Assembly: GCA_964387075.1 (NCBI GenBank) | Contig: CAYLVB010000005.1 | Coordinates: forward strand, 124,001 to 188,000 | Length of the DNA: 64,000 bases | Origin: PALSA-968 sp964387075 | GTDB lineage: Bacteria; Bacteroidota; Bacteroidia; B-17B0; Aurantibacillaceae | Direction of reading: 5' to 3' | In this document: in pieces, positions 28,491 to 36,375 of the stretch | How positions within the stretch are numbered: position 1 is the first letter of the stretch | Layout: every line of letters starts with the position of its first letter | Notes under the pieces: generated by a model | Told to the model about the DNA's origin: nothing | Seen by the model: only the letters and a program-made list of their open reading frames with translations | The model's database searches: none | Translations under genes and position numbers: made by a program

Positions 28491-29583
28491 TGGCGCGGTT
28501 AATTAGAACAACTAACAGGAGAACCAGAAAGGCCCCGATCATGATCGATTCAAAAATATTATTCTTAAGGGAAAAGGCGGCGGGTTTATTTTCGACAGGC
28601 CTTTCTATTTCCTTCCACAGCGCGGCGAAGCTCTCTCCCTTTTGGGAATTCAGGAAGGCCATCGCGGAATCGTGCCTGGCCAAATACCCAAATGCTTCTT
28701 TATGTGAACCGGTTTGGTTATGATATTCTGATAAACCTTTCCACGTAGCAAGAAGTCCTTCCGCATACTTGTTCCTCGTGGCAATGGAACAAGCTTCCTG
28801 CAAATGTTTCAGGCTCTCTTTGTATCTCTTTTGCGACAGGTAGCTATTTCCCAAAGCGCACAAAGCGTCGGCACGAAGGATATCATCTTCCGTCATATCC
28901 GCAATATCTACGGCCTGCATTTGATAAGCCTCTGCCGCGGCTGTATCTCCTTTGGCCAGTTTGCAAAGGCTCATGTTCATGTAGCACATGCCCAGGATCT
29001 CATAATCGTTTCGGTCCTGCGCCCACCCGATCAGGGTATACAGGTTTCCTTCTGCCTGCGCATACATCTTCAAATTGGTCTGCATCTCGGCCATACTAAA
29101 AAGCGAGCCGTTGATCCATCGGTCATCCTGTATGCCTTTCGCTGTCTGCAAAGCCTGTTCGTAACACAAAAGGGCCTGCTTATTGTCAGACATAAGCGCG
29201 TACACGTTGCCAATGTTATTTAAAAGGATGGCCTGGCTTTGTGTATCACGGCTTTGAATGCGCAGCTCCAACGCCTTCTTCAGATCGGAAAGAGCTTCTT
29301 CATGCATGCCGGTCTCTGAGCGTAACACCCCTGTAAGATTCAGCGCCTTGGCTATATAAAGTTTGTTATTGCTCTTTAGAGCTGACGCGTAACATGCTTT
29401 TGCAAACTTAATGGCCGACGGCAGATCCTTATTACGGAAAGAAAAACCTTTTTGATACAGGAGATCCACTTTCATGGAATCGTCCGGGTATCCCTTATAT
29501 ACCTCCAGCAAACTGTCGGCCTCCTGTCCACTACAGAAAAAGCTAAGAAGCAGCAGCGCGGAAATAAATATTATCGGTTTCAC
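28474..29583 (-). CDS. TPR-repeat protein with signal peptide and C-terminal membrane anchor
   Basis: 369 aa. Signal peptide ending near FFCSG; six to seven tetratricopeptide repeats (about 40-310; for example EALSDLKKALEL, QALLCYEQALQTAKG, ESLKHLQEACSIATRNK); a single hydrophobic helix near the C-terminus (about 342-362) and a short basic tail. The layout is that of the sensor part of Bacteroidota TPR-histidine kinases or TPR-LuxR regulators, but no kinase or DNA-binding domain follows, so it may be a truncated or stand-alone form. The start codon is GTG at 29583. It is cotranscribed with the SUI1 gene. Confidence 0.8.
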   Translation of the reverse strand: MKPIIFISALLLLSFFCSGQEADSLLEVYKGYPDDSMKVDLLYQKGFSFRNKDLPSAIKFAKACYASALKSNNKLYIAKALNLTGVLRSETGMHEEALSDLKKALELRIQSRDTQSQAILLNNIGNVYALMSDNKQALLCYEQALQTAKGIQDDRWINGSLFSMAEMQTNLKMYAQAEGNLYTLIGWAQDRNDYEILGMCYMNMSLCKLAKGDTAAAEAYQMQAVDIADMTEDDILRADALCALGNSYLSQKRYKESLKHLQEACSIATRNKYAEGLLATWKGLSEYHNQTGSHKEAFGYLARHDSAMAFLNSQKGESFAALWKEIERPVENKPAAFSLKNNIFESIMIGAFLVLLLVVLINRANEQKA

Positions 29584-29634
29584 GGTCCAAAGTTATAAGT
29601 ATTTTTAGTTACTTTGTTTAACTAGCAAAATTCT

Positions 29635-31368
29635 ATGCTCCATTATAAGCTCCATGTAAAGAACCACGCCTCCCATTACTTATATGTTGATCTCCACATC
29701 AGCGGACTTACCGGAAAGACCGCCGAAGTGAACCTGCCGGCCTGGAGGCCCGGTCGCTATGAACTGGGTAATTTCTCCAGGAACATCAAGAAGTTCGAGG
29801 CCTTTGACACAAACGCGAAAGCGCTTCCTTTCAAAAAATCCGATAAGGACACCTGGGCGATTGAAACCAATGGAGCCAAAGAGATAAAGGTGACCTACGC
29901 CTATTACGCGGCTGACCTAAACGCAGGTTCTACTTATTCGGATGATAAACTCATGTACGCCAATCCCTGCAACTGCATGATGTACGTGAATGAACTGATG
30001 GATAAGGAGCATAAAGTTACTCTAGACATTCCCGACAATTATTTCATTGCCACTTCCCTGAAGAAAGAAGGAAAGACATTAACGGCCGCCAACTACGACG
30101 AGCTGGCCGATTCTCCTTTTTTTGCCTCTGCCAAAATAGTAACGCAGCAATTCCGGGTAAGGGGGATTGACTTTTACCTGCACTTTAGCGGCGAATGCGA
30201 TCCGAACGAGGAAACTCTAAAACGGGATTTCTCGAAATTCATTGAAGAACAGCTCGCTTTTTTTGCCGGAGCGCACTTCCAGGCATATCATTTTCTCTTC
30301 CACATCCTGCCCGGCAAGTTCCATCACGGCGTTGAGCATACCAAAAATACGGTCATCGCTTTCGGTCCCGGGTACCATTTGATGCACGAAAATGTGTACA
30401 ATGAGTTCCTGGGCCTGTGCTGCCACGAATTCTTCCATACCTGGAACATCAAGACCATTCGGCCGGCCGAGATGCATCCTTACAATTACAGCAAAGAGAA
30501 TTACGCCAGGACCGGTTTTGTGTACGAAGGTGTGACCACTTATTACGGCGATCAGCTTTTGCTGACCTCAGGCGTATTTGATGAAGCAACCTACTTCAAG
30601 GCCCTGGAAGAAAGACTTACCAAACACCTGCACAGTTTTGGCCGCTATAATTTATCGGTTGGCGACAGCAGTTTTGATAACTGGCTGGATGGCTATACAC
30701 CCGGCGCCCCTTACCGCAAAAGCAATATTTATGATGAAGGTTGCCTGGTTGCCTTTATGCTCGATACACTGATACTGAAACATTCCAAACACAAGAACTC
30801 TTTGCAAAAGGTTTTGAAAGACCTTTACGAGGATTTTTATAAAAAAGGAAAAGGGTATAGTGAAGAAGACTTTACTGAGCTATGTTCGAAAGCGGCCGGT
30901 GTTGGCCTGGATGATTTCTTCGATAAATACGTTTACGGTCTCGAACAATACGAGCCGCATTTAAAAGAATGCTTCGGTTATTTAGGACTGGAACTCCAGA
31001 AGCACCACGCGCATACTTTTTACGAGCGTTATTTAGGCTTGAAAGCCGTTGAGCACCAGCATCACAAAAAGATCACCATGATCGCTCCGCATTCACCGGC
31101 CTGGAAGGCGGGGCTTTCTATCCAGGATGAGATATTCGCCATTAATGGCTATACGCTAAAGAACGACTTCCAGCATTGGCTCACTTATTTCCATGCCAGG
31201 GACAAAAAATGCACGCTCACAGTGATGCATAACGGGCACCTCGAAGAATTCGCGATCCCGCTTGACCATGAAGGGGATTTCTTTTACACGTACAAGATCG
31301 TGCACAAGGAGAACGCATCGGCGGAAGAGAAGGCCAACTTCGAGCGCTGGAAGAAGTCGTTCGTATAA
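29635..31368 (+). CDS. M61 family glycyl-aminopeptidase-like metallopeptidase with PDZ domain
   Basis: 577 aa. N-terminal M61 beta domain (about 1-165, LPAWRPGRYELGNFSRN), zinc motif HEFFH (264-268) with a downstream Glu298 in YEGVTTYYGD, and a C-terminal PDZ domain (about 475-555, IAPHSPAWKAGLSIQDEIFAING). No signal peptide is visible, so it may be cytosolic, unlike many M61 members. M61 enzymes prefer N-terminal Gly or Ala. The ATG at 29635 gives the family's usual N-terminus (LHYKLHVKNHASHYLYVDL). It is divergent from the TPR/SUI1 operon and convergent with dnaA. Confidence 0.92.
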   Translation: MLHYKLHVKNHASHYLYVDLHISGLTGKTAEVNLPAWRPGRYELGNFSRNIKKFEAFDTNAKALPFKKSDKDTWAIETNGAKEIKVTYAYYAADLNAGSTYSDDKLMYANPCNCMMYVNELMDKEHKVTLDIPDNYFIATSLKKEGKTLTAANYDELADSPFFASAKIVTQQFRVRGIDFYLHFSGECDPNEETLKRDFSKFIEEQLAFFAGAHFQAYHFLFHILPGKFHHGVEHTKNTVIAFGPGYHLMHENVYNEFLGLCCHEFFHTWNIKTIRPAEMHPYNYSKENYARTGFVYEGVTTYYGDQLLLTSGVFDEATYFKALEERLTKHLHSFGRYNLSVGDSSFDNWLDGYTPGAPYRKSNIYDEGCLVAFMLDTLILKHSKHKNSLQKVLKDLYEDFYKKGKGYSEEDFTELCSKAAGVGLDDFFDKYVYGLEQYEPHLKECFGYLGLELQKHHAHTFYERYLGLKAVEHQHHKKITMIAPHSPAWKAGLSIQDEIFAINGYTLKNDFQHWLTYFHARDKKCTLTVMHNGHLEEFAIPLDHEGDFFYTYKIVHKENASAEEKANFERWKKSFV

Positions 31369-31374
31369 ACCACT

Positions 31375-31450
31375 CCACGATCGTCACCCCGAACTCGTTT
31401 CGTGCTCCTCCTCTCCGGGTTATAGACATGCTGCAACCCGTTCAGCATGA
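31375..31450. repeat. Composite intergenic repeat (CACCCCGAACTCGTTTCG / GTCATGCTGAACGGGTT)
   Basis: The gap between the M61 gene and dnaA contains TCACCCCGAACTCGTTTCG (from 31383) and, on the other strand, GTCATGCTGAACGGGTTGCA (31449 backwards). Each has the TCA/GAAC/GTTTC-type layout of repeats often met between Bacteroidota genes, and they face each other as an inverted pair. Confidence 0.5.
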
Positions 31451-31468
31451 CGTACAGCTGAAATAAAA

Positions 31469-31500
31469 AAGCCCCGTCTCTCAACAGGGCTTCTTTTTTA
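31469..31500. terminator. Terminator between M61 peptidase gene and dnaA
   Basis: AAGCCC (31469-31474) pairs with GGGCTT (31487-31492); T-rich CTTTTTTA follows on the plus strand and an A-rich run precedes it, so it can stop transcription from both convergent genes. Confidence 0.75.
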
Positions 31501-31513
31501 ATACTTTTTCTTG

Positions 31514-32944
31514 TTATGGCAAGCTGATCTTCTTTTCCAGCTCCTCGATATAGGCGCGGAAACGTTTATCCGTGTCCATCAGGTTATTTACCGTGCGGCA
31601 GGCGTGCAATACCGTAGCGTGGTCCTTACCTCCGCAGTGCATGCCGATGGTAGCCAGCGAGGATTTGGTCATGCTCTTGGCGAAGTACATGGCAATTTGA
31701 CGGGCCTGCACCACTTCGCGTTTGCGGGTCTTCGATTTCATCACGTCGATAGGAAGATCGAAATAATCGCAAACCACTTTCTGGATGTAGTCGATGCTCA
31801 CCTCGCGGGCAGTGGTCTTCACGAACTTATCGATCATCTGCTTGGCAAGTTCAAGCGTGATGGCCTTTTTGTTCAAAGTAGACTGAGCCAATAAAGAGGT
31901 AAGAGCGCCTTCCAGCTCACGTACGTTGCTGGTGATGCTGTATGCCAGGTATTCGATAACTTCTTTCGGAAGGTCGATACCCTCGGTGTAAATTTTCTTT
32001 TCCAGGATGGCAATGCGTGTCTCGAGCCCGGGAGGTTGCAGGTCTGCAGAAAGTCCCCATTTGAAACGTGACAGCAAACGCTGCTCGATACCCTGCAGGT
32101 CAACGGGAGGACGATCGGAAGTTAATACGATCTGCTTTCCGCTTTGGTGCAGGTGGTTAAAGATGTGGAAGAACACGTCCTGTGTCTTCTCCTTGTTGGC
32201 AAGGAACTGTACATCGTCGATCAGCAGCACGTCGATCATCTGGTAGAAGTTCACGAAATCGCTTTGGGCGTTGTTCTTGATGGCGTCTACGAATTGACGG
32301 GAGAAGATCTCTGACTGTACGTATAATACGGTTTTGTTGGGGAAGTTGTTCTTTACTTCGATGCCAATAGCTTGCGCTAAGTGGGTTTTACCAACTCCGT
32401 TAAGACCATAGATCAATAAAGGATTGAAAGCGGTTCCACCGGGTTTTTGCGATACGGCAAAAGCGGCAGAGCGCGCCAGACGATTGCAATCGCCTTCCAT
32501 GAAATTATCGAATGAGTATTTTATGTTCAGTTGCGATTCAACCGTAACCTTTTTAAGGCCCGGGATGATGAATGGGTTTTTGATAGGATTAGCGCTGATG
32601 TCGATAGGCATGGACATGGGTGAGTTCTTGATCTCGCGGGATAAAGAAGGAACCTTGATAGTAACGGGTTTCTCTCCTTTATACGAGTTCTCTACCACGA
32701 TGTTGTATTCCATGCGGCCTTCAGTACCCAGCTCCTTGCGGATGACCTTTTTGAGGAGGGTAATGTAGTGTTCTTCGAGCCAATCGTAAAAAAACTGCGA
32801 GGGAACCTGGATGGTCAAAACTCTTTCTTGTAATTTAATAGGTTTAACAGGTTCAAACCAGGTCTTAAAATTTTGTGGGTTTACGTTATCCTTAATTACA
32901 TCGAGACAATTTTTCCAAACAGATTCGGCTGTTTTCTTATCCAT
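31514..32944 (-). CDS. dnaA: Chromosomal replication initiator protein DnaA
   Basis: Initiates replication by binding DnaA boxes at oriC and loading DnaB. 476 aa with domain I (about 1-85, SVWKNCLDVIKDN), a linker, the AAA+ domain (about 140-345) with Walker A GLNGVGKT (180-187), Walker B LLIDD (240-244) and the LLSRFKWG arginine region, and the C-terminal DNA-binding domain with GGKDHATVLHACRTV. The ATG 32944 is standard. The upstream 249 nt is AT-rich but shows no DnaA-box cluster. The gene is not next to dnaN or rpmH. Confidence 0.98.
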   Translation of the reverse strand: MDKKTAESVWKNCLDVIKDNVNPQNFKTWFEPVKPIKLQERVLTIQVPSQFFYDWLEEHYITLLKKVIRKELGTEGRMEYNIVVENSYKGEKPVTIKVPSLSREIKNSPMSMPIDISANPIKNPFIIPGLKKVTVESQLNIKYSFDNFMEGDCNRLARSAAFAVSQKPGGTAFNPLLIYGLNGVGKTHLAQAIGIEVKNNFPNKTVLYVQSEIFSRQFVDAIKNNAQSDFVNFYQMIDVLLIDDVQFLANKEKTQDVFFHIFNHLHQSGKQIVLTSDRPPVDLQGIEQRLLSRFKWGLSADLQPPGLETRIAILEKKIYTEGIDLPKEVIEYLAYSITSNVRELEGALTSLLAQSTLNKKAITLELAKQMIDKFVKTTAREVSIDYIQKVVCDYFDLPIDVMKSKTRKREVVQARQIAMYFAKSMTKSSLATIGMHCGGKDHATVLHACRTVNNLMDTDKRFRAYIEELEKKISLP

Positions 32945-33193
32945 ATTAAAAGTCGTTTTTATAATGTTGTATATATAGTAGTTCGGTTATTGACTCAGCA
33001 TTGTTTGAAACATTTATCAAGGCTTTCAAACTTGAGACAAATAAATACTAAATATTCGGCAAAAAAAAATTTATTTCAGGTGTTTTAAATATTTTTTTTG
33101 CTCCCCAAAAATTTTCCAAAATAAATTTTGTTGGTTCAGATTTTTTTCTATTCCTTAATAGAAAAACGATGTTTCTCCAATGAATTTTTTTTG
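32945..33193. other. AT-rich gap upstream of dnaA
   Basis: Very AT-rich sequence with several A and T tracts. The only near DnaA-box is TTATCCATA at the dnaA start codon (one mismatch). I see no gene and cannot support an origin here; the region may just hold the dnaA promoter. Confidence 0.4.
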
Positions 33194-34090
33194 TTAAACT
33201 CCTCCCACCTTTGGTTTCTTCCCCGCCAGGTACACGCCCGCTATAATGAGGCCTCCCGCTAAAATCTTGTATAAAGTTAAGCTATCTTTCCCGAATATCA
33301 AAGCGAAAAAGGTTGCTAAAAAAGGTTGCGTGTAAATGTAAGCGCTCACGGTACTTGGGCTCAATGCCTTAAGGGCATAGGTGTTAAGCAGGTAAGCCAG
33401 GAAGGTGGTAGCCACCACCACGAAGAAAAGCGCGAACCAGGCATGAGACGTGAATACAGCAAAGTCAGTATGCCAAAGATCGTTCAGGCCAAAGGGCGCC
33501 ACCAGGAACATCCCAAACAAAAAGATCCACTTCATCACCGTCACCGTTTGGTATTTCTCCATGTAAGGCTTGGCCATCACCACAAATACCGCCCAGGATG
33601 TGGAGTTGACCAGGGTTAACATATCGCCAATGGCGGTCTCGTTACCGAAACCAAATTTCTTACCGCTCATCAGCATTAAGGTAAGGGCGCCGGCTATACC
33701 CAGCATAATGCCGCTCACCTTAAAAAAGGTAATACGCTCTTTAAGCACGATAAGCGTAAACACCGTTACCACGATGGGGTTCGAGGTCATGATGATGGCG
33801 CTATTAATGGGATAGGTTAAATTTAAACCGAATATAAAGCACAACTGGTTGCAGGCCACTCCAAACACCGCCAGCAGCATAAGCTTCCTCATATCGCCTT
33901 TATGAAGCTTTTCTGAAGGAATAAAAAGGCTCACAGTCCAAAACAGAAGTCCCGCCCCTACTACGCGTAAAAGCACCAACGCACCCGGACCCATAAAATC
34001 CGGCATCAGGTCTTTGGCGATCGAGTAATTAAGTGCATAGATGACCTGCGCGGCAAAAAGCGAGATGTGGGCCTTCAGGGAGTCGGTCAT
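33194..34090 (-). CDS. EamA/DMT-family transporter
   Basis: 298 aa inner-membrane protein with ten predicted helices in two EamA halves (about 8-140 and 150-290). Family signs: SLFAAQVIYALNYSIAKDL at the N-terminus, NSAIIMTSNPIVVTVFTLIVLKER in the first half (the conserved helix 4-5 region) and the matching STVSAYIYTQPFLATFFALI in the second. DMT proteins export or import small metabolites; the substrate cannot be told. I use the ATG at 34090; the frame can be extended three codons to a TTG. Confidence 0.9.
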   Translation of the reverse strand: MTDSLKAHISLFAAQVIYALNYSIAKDLMPDFMGPGALVLLRVVGAGLLFWTVSLFIPSEKLHKGDMRKLMLLAVFGVACNQLCFIFGLNLTYPINSAIIMTSNPIVVTVFTLIVLKERITFFKVSGIMLGIAGALTLMLMSGKKFGFGNETAIGDMLTLVNSTSWAVFVVMAKPYMEKYQTVTVMKWIFLFGMFLVAPFGLNDLWHTDFAVFTSHAWFALFFVVVATTFLAYLLNTYALKALSPSTVSAYIYTQPFLATFFALIFGKDSLTLYKILAGGLIIAGVYLAGKKPKVGGV

Positions 34091-34125
34091 TCGGTTCAAA
34101 ATTACTCAATTTCCTCAAAGGAGAT

Positions 34126-34204
34126 GGAAAATTGAAGATTGATCATTTATAGTTGAAAATGCTTCCCTTTATAAATTTAACATTTTACATTATCAATTTT
34201 ACAT
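34126..34204. repeat. AT-rich inverted repeat of the AATTGAAAATTTAAAA family
   Basis: A left part (GGAAAATTGAAGATTGATCA from 34136) and a right part ending ATTATCAATTTTACAT (34189-34204) form an imperfect inverted repeat. The 16-mer ATTATCAATTTTACAT recurs at 41131-41146. It lies between the divergent DMT and metal-receptor genes. Confidence 0.6.
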
Positions 34205-34232
34205 GGGGTTGGGCAGAGCATCGGCATATTCG

Positions 34233-34240
34233 TACATTTG
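34233..34240 (+). promoter_or_regulatory. -7 box TACATTTG before the metal-receptor gene
   Basis: Exact TAnnTTTG match ending 4 nt before the ATG at 34245. Confidence 0.55.
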
Positions 34241-34244
34241 AAAC

Positions 34245-35042
34245 ATGAAAGCCACAGACCAATTGGGCCGGGTTATCGAATTCTCTTTTCCTCCTAAACG
34301 GATCATCTCTCTCGTGCCTTCGCAAAGCGAACTGCTTTGGCATTTAGGATTGAAAGAAGAGCTGGCGGGCATCACCAAATTCTGCATACACCCTGAAGAA
34401 ATGTACAGGAAGAAACCACGTGTTGGCGGCACCAAGGACCTGAAGTTCGAGATCATCCGCGATCTCAAACCCGATCTCATCATTGCCAACAAAGAAGAGA
34501 ACGAAAAGGAACAGATTGAAAAGCTCTGCAAAGAATATCCCGTTTGGATCAGCGACATCTATGATCTGAACGACGCTTTAGACATGATCCGCCACGTGGG
34601 AGTGATCACTGCAAGACAATCGCAGGCAGAGGGGCTCGTACATGCCATACAGGAACGTCACAAAAGATTTACAATTGAAAATTTAAAAAGTAAGCATGAA
34701 AAGGGCTCCGTAGCTTACCTGATATGGAAGAACCCTTATATGGCTGCCGGCCACAACACCTTCATCGATTTCATGCTCAAAGAGTGCGGACTAAAGAACC
34801 TTTTCTCCAATGAACAAAGCCGCTACCCGGAGGTTACCACCCAAATGCTCATGGATAAAAAGCCGGAGCTTATCCTTCTTTCTTCCGAACCTTATCCCTT
34901 CAAGGGAAGACACATCGAAGAATTAAAAAAACTTCTGCCCGATTCTAAAATTCTTCTTGTAGATGGAGAAATGTTCTCCTGGTACGGCAGCCGGCTGCTG
35001 AAGGCTTTTGACTACTTCGAGGATCTTCTTGCTAAACTCTGA
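34245..35042 (+). CDS. Helical-backbone metal receptor (BtuF/FepB-like binding protein) without signal peptide
   Basis: 265 aa of the periplasmic-binding-protein fold with one long linking helix, as in BtuF. Signature segments: RIISLVPSQSELLWHLGL, KPRVGGTKDLKFEIIRDLKPDLIIAN, VAYLIWKNPYMAAG, and WYGSRLLKAFDYFE at the end. There is no signal peptide or lipobox, and no ABC transporter genes are adjacent, so it may work in the cytosol or be an orphan. Residues about 142-155 (TIENLKSKHEKG) are encoded by DNA (34673-34707) that is 32/35 identical to an intergenic repeat at 41076-41110, so part of a solvent-exposed helix may derive from a repeat insertion. Confidence 0.88.
   Translation: MKATDQLGRVIEFSFPPKRIISLVPSQSELLWHLGLKEELAGITKFCIHPEEMYRKKPRVGGTKDLKFEIIRDLKPDLIIANKEENEKEQIEKLCKEYPVWISDIYDLNDALDMIRHVGVITARQSQAEGLVHAIQERHKRFTIENLKSKHEKGSVAYLIWKNPYMAAGHNTFIDFMLKECGLKNLFSNEQSRYPEVTTQMLMDKKPELILLSSEPYPFKGRHIEELKKLLPDSKILLVDGEMFSWYGSRLLKAFDYFEDLLAKL
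34673..34707 (+). repeat. Copy of an intergenic repeat inside a coding sequence
   Basis: 35 nt matching 41076-41110 at 32 positions (only the three bases at the TAAGCATG/TAAAATTG difference vary). It is read in frame as part of the metal-receptor gene without breaking it. Confidence 0.6.
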
Positions 35043-35109
35043 ACAGCCCACCCCCTCGCCAGCTTTCTGCTTTGCAGAATCGCTATGACGAGGGGATGGG
35101 CTGTTTTTG
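35042..35109. terminator. Long bidirectional terminator with nested hairpin
   Basis: A 17-bp stem with one mismatch (35042-35058 with 35089-35105) encloses a second perfect hairpin TTCTGC-TTT-GCAGAA (35065-35079). A T run follows. It separates the convergent metal-receptor and isoaspartyl peptidase genes. Confidence 0.8.
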
Positions 35110-35115
35110 GAATAC

Positions 35116-36153
35116 CTATTTGTAAATGAGAATCTCCTTCTTCCCATCGCTCTTCCTGTAGCCACGATACATTCCCGGGGTATTGAATGGCATCACTACA
35201 TTTCCTCTAGCGTCTATGCCGATCAATCCGCCTTCGCCATGACGCTCTACGAGTTTCTTCATCACCACTTCATCAGCGGCTTCCTGCAGGCTCAGGCTTT
35301 TGTACTCCATCAACGCGCTTACATCATAAGCCACCACGCTGCGAATGAAGAACTCGCCGTGCCCGGTGCAGCTGATGGCGCAGGTTTTATTATTTGCGTA
35401 GGTGCCCGCTCCAATGATGGGTGAGTCCCCTACTCTTCCGAATTTTTTGTTGGTCATACCGCCGGTGGAAGTTCCGGCAGCTAAATTCCCATATTTGTCG
35501 AGGGCGCAAACACCGACAGTTCCGAATTTTTTATCTTTCAGTTCCATATCTTCCGGTCGGGTAGAACCATGATCAAGAGCGGTCTTTTCGCCGTCTTTAA
35601 TTTTCTGTAATTGATCCCAGCGTTTCTGGTCGAAGAAATAAGTAGTGTCTTCCATTTTACACCCTTTTTCCTTCGCAAACAGTTCGGCCCCTATGCCTAC
35701 CAATAAAACGTGTTCAGATTTTTCCATGACCGCGCGAGCGGCCGTAATTGGATTTCGAACAGTTCGCACTTCTGCAACCGCACCGGCCATCAAACTTTTT
35801 CCGTCCATGATCGACGCGTCCATTTCATTTTTTCCATCGTGGGTGAACACGCTGCCCTTGCCGGCATTGAATAGCGGGGAATCTTCCATCACCTTGATCG
35901 CTTCTACCACCGCGTCTAAACTGCTTCCGCCTTTCTCCAAAGTGTCATACCCTGCCGCCAGGGCCTTGTCGAGCGCCTCGAGATACTGTTTCTCGAGTTC
36001 AGGCGTCATGTTCTCCCTTAAGATGGTACCCGCGCCACCGTGTATCACAAGTGCAAATTGGTTTTCCATAGTTTGTTCCTTTTCGGGTTCAATGCCTTTT
36101 TTATCCTGCGAGCAGGCGGCTAACAATATTACTAAAAAGAAGAGTTTTTTCAT
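35116..36153 (-). CDS. Isoaspartyl peptidase / plant-type L-asparaginase, lipoprotein
   Basis: Ntn hydrolase that cleaves isoaspartyl dipeptides or asparagine; it matures by self-cleavage before a threonine. 345 aa: lipoprotein signal with lipobox LAACS (Cys14), HGGAGT, the linker, then the nucleophile Thr in FGTVGVCALDKYGNLAAGTS, GTGG-type substrate loop (TSTGGMTNKKFGRVGDSP) and GTYA. The lipoprotein anchor places the enzyme in the periplasm or at the outer membrane, whereas many family members are cytosolic. Its promoter box lies 24 nt upstream. Confidence 0.94.
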   Translation of the reverse strand: MKKLFFLVILLAACSQDKKGIEPEKEQTMENQFALVIHGGAGTILRENMTPELEKQYLEALDKALAAGYDTLEKGGSSLDAVVEAIKVMEDSPLFNAGKGSVFTHDGKNEMDASIMDGKSLMAGAVAEVRTVRNPITAARAVMEKSEHVLLVGIGAELFAKEKGCKMEDTTYFFDQKRWDQLQKIKDGEKTALDHGSTRPEDMELKDKKFGTVGVCALDKYGNLAAGTSTGGMTNKKFGRVGDSPIIGAGTYANNKTCAISCTGHGEFFIRSVVAYDVSALMEYKSLSLQEAADEVVMKKLVERHGEGGLIGIDARGNVVMPFNTPGMYRGYRKSDGKKEILIYK

Positions 36154-36176
36154 GTCTTTCCAAAGAAGTTACAATT

Positions 36177-36184
36177 CAAATGTA
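36177..36184 (-). promoter_or_regulatory. -7 box TACATTTG before the isoaspartyl peptidase gene
   Basis: Exact TAnnTTTG match on the minus strand, 23 nt upstream of the ATG at 36153. Confidence 0.5.
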
Positions 36185-36262
36185 GCAAACAAAAGAATAC
36201 ACATTCTTACAGGCATTCTTCTTTTCAAGGAAACTCCGACTCCTCACGATCACCCCACATTC

Positions 36263-36340
36263 GCCACTAAGACACAAAGACGCAAAGGTCCTTTCTTTTG
36301 TATTTCTTTGTGCCGCTTAGTGTCTTTGCGACTTCGTGGC
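36263..36340. repeat. GCCAC-AAG inverted repeat (best-paired copy)
   Basis: Left arm 36263-36287 and right arm 36316-36340 are 25 nt each and complementary at 20 of 25 positions, with a 28-nt loop. The arms begin GCCACTAAGACACAAAGACG and, reversed, GCCACGAAGTCGCAAAGACA. It lies in the 222-nt gap between two minus-strand genes; no gene is seen there. Confidence 0.75.
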
Positions 36341-36375
36341 AAAATTTCGGAAGGAAAAGAAGCAAACAGCCCGGG

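Noticed and set aside
32945..33193. Replication origin next to dnaA
   Set aside because: The gap is AT-rich but has at most one imperfect DnaA box, at the dnaA start codon. Whole-genome skew would be needed; no skew calculation was possible here.
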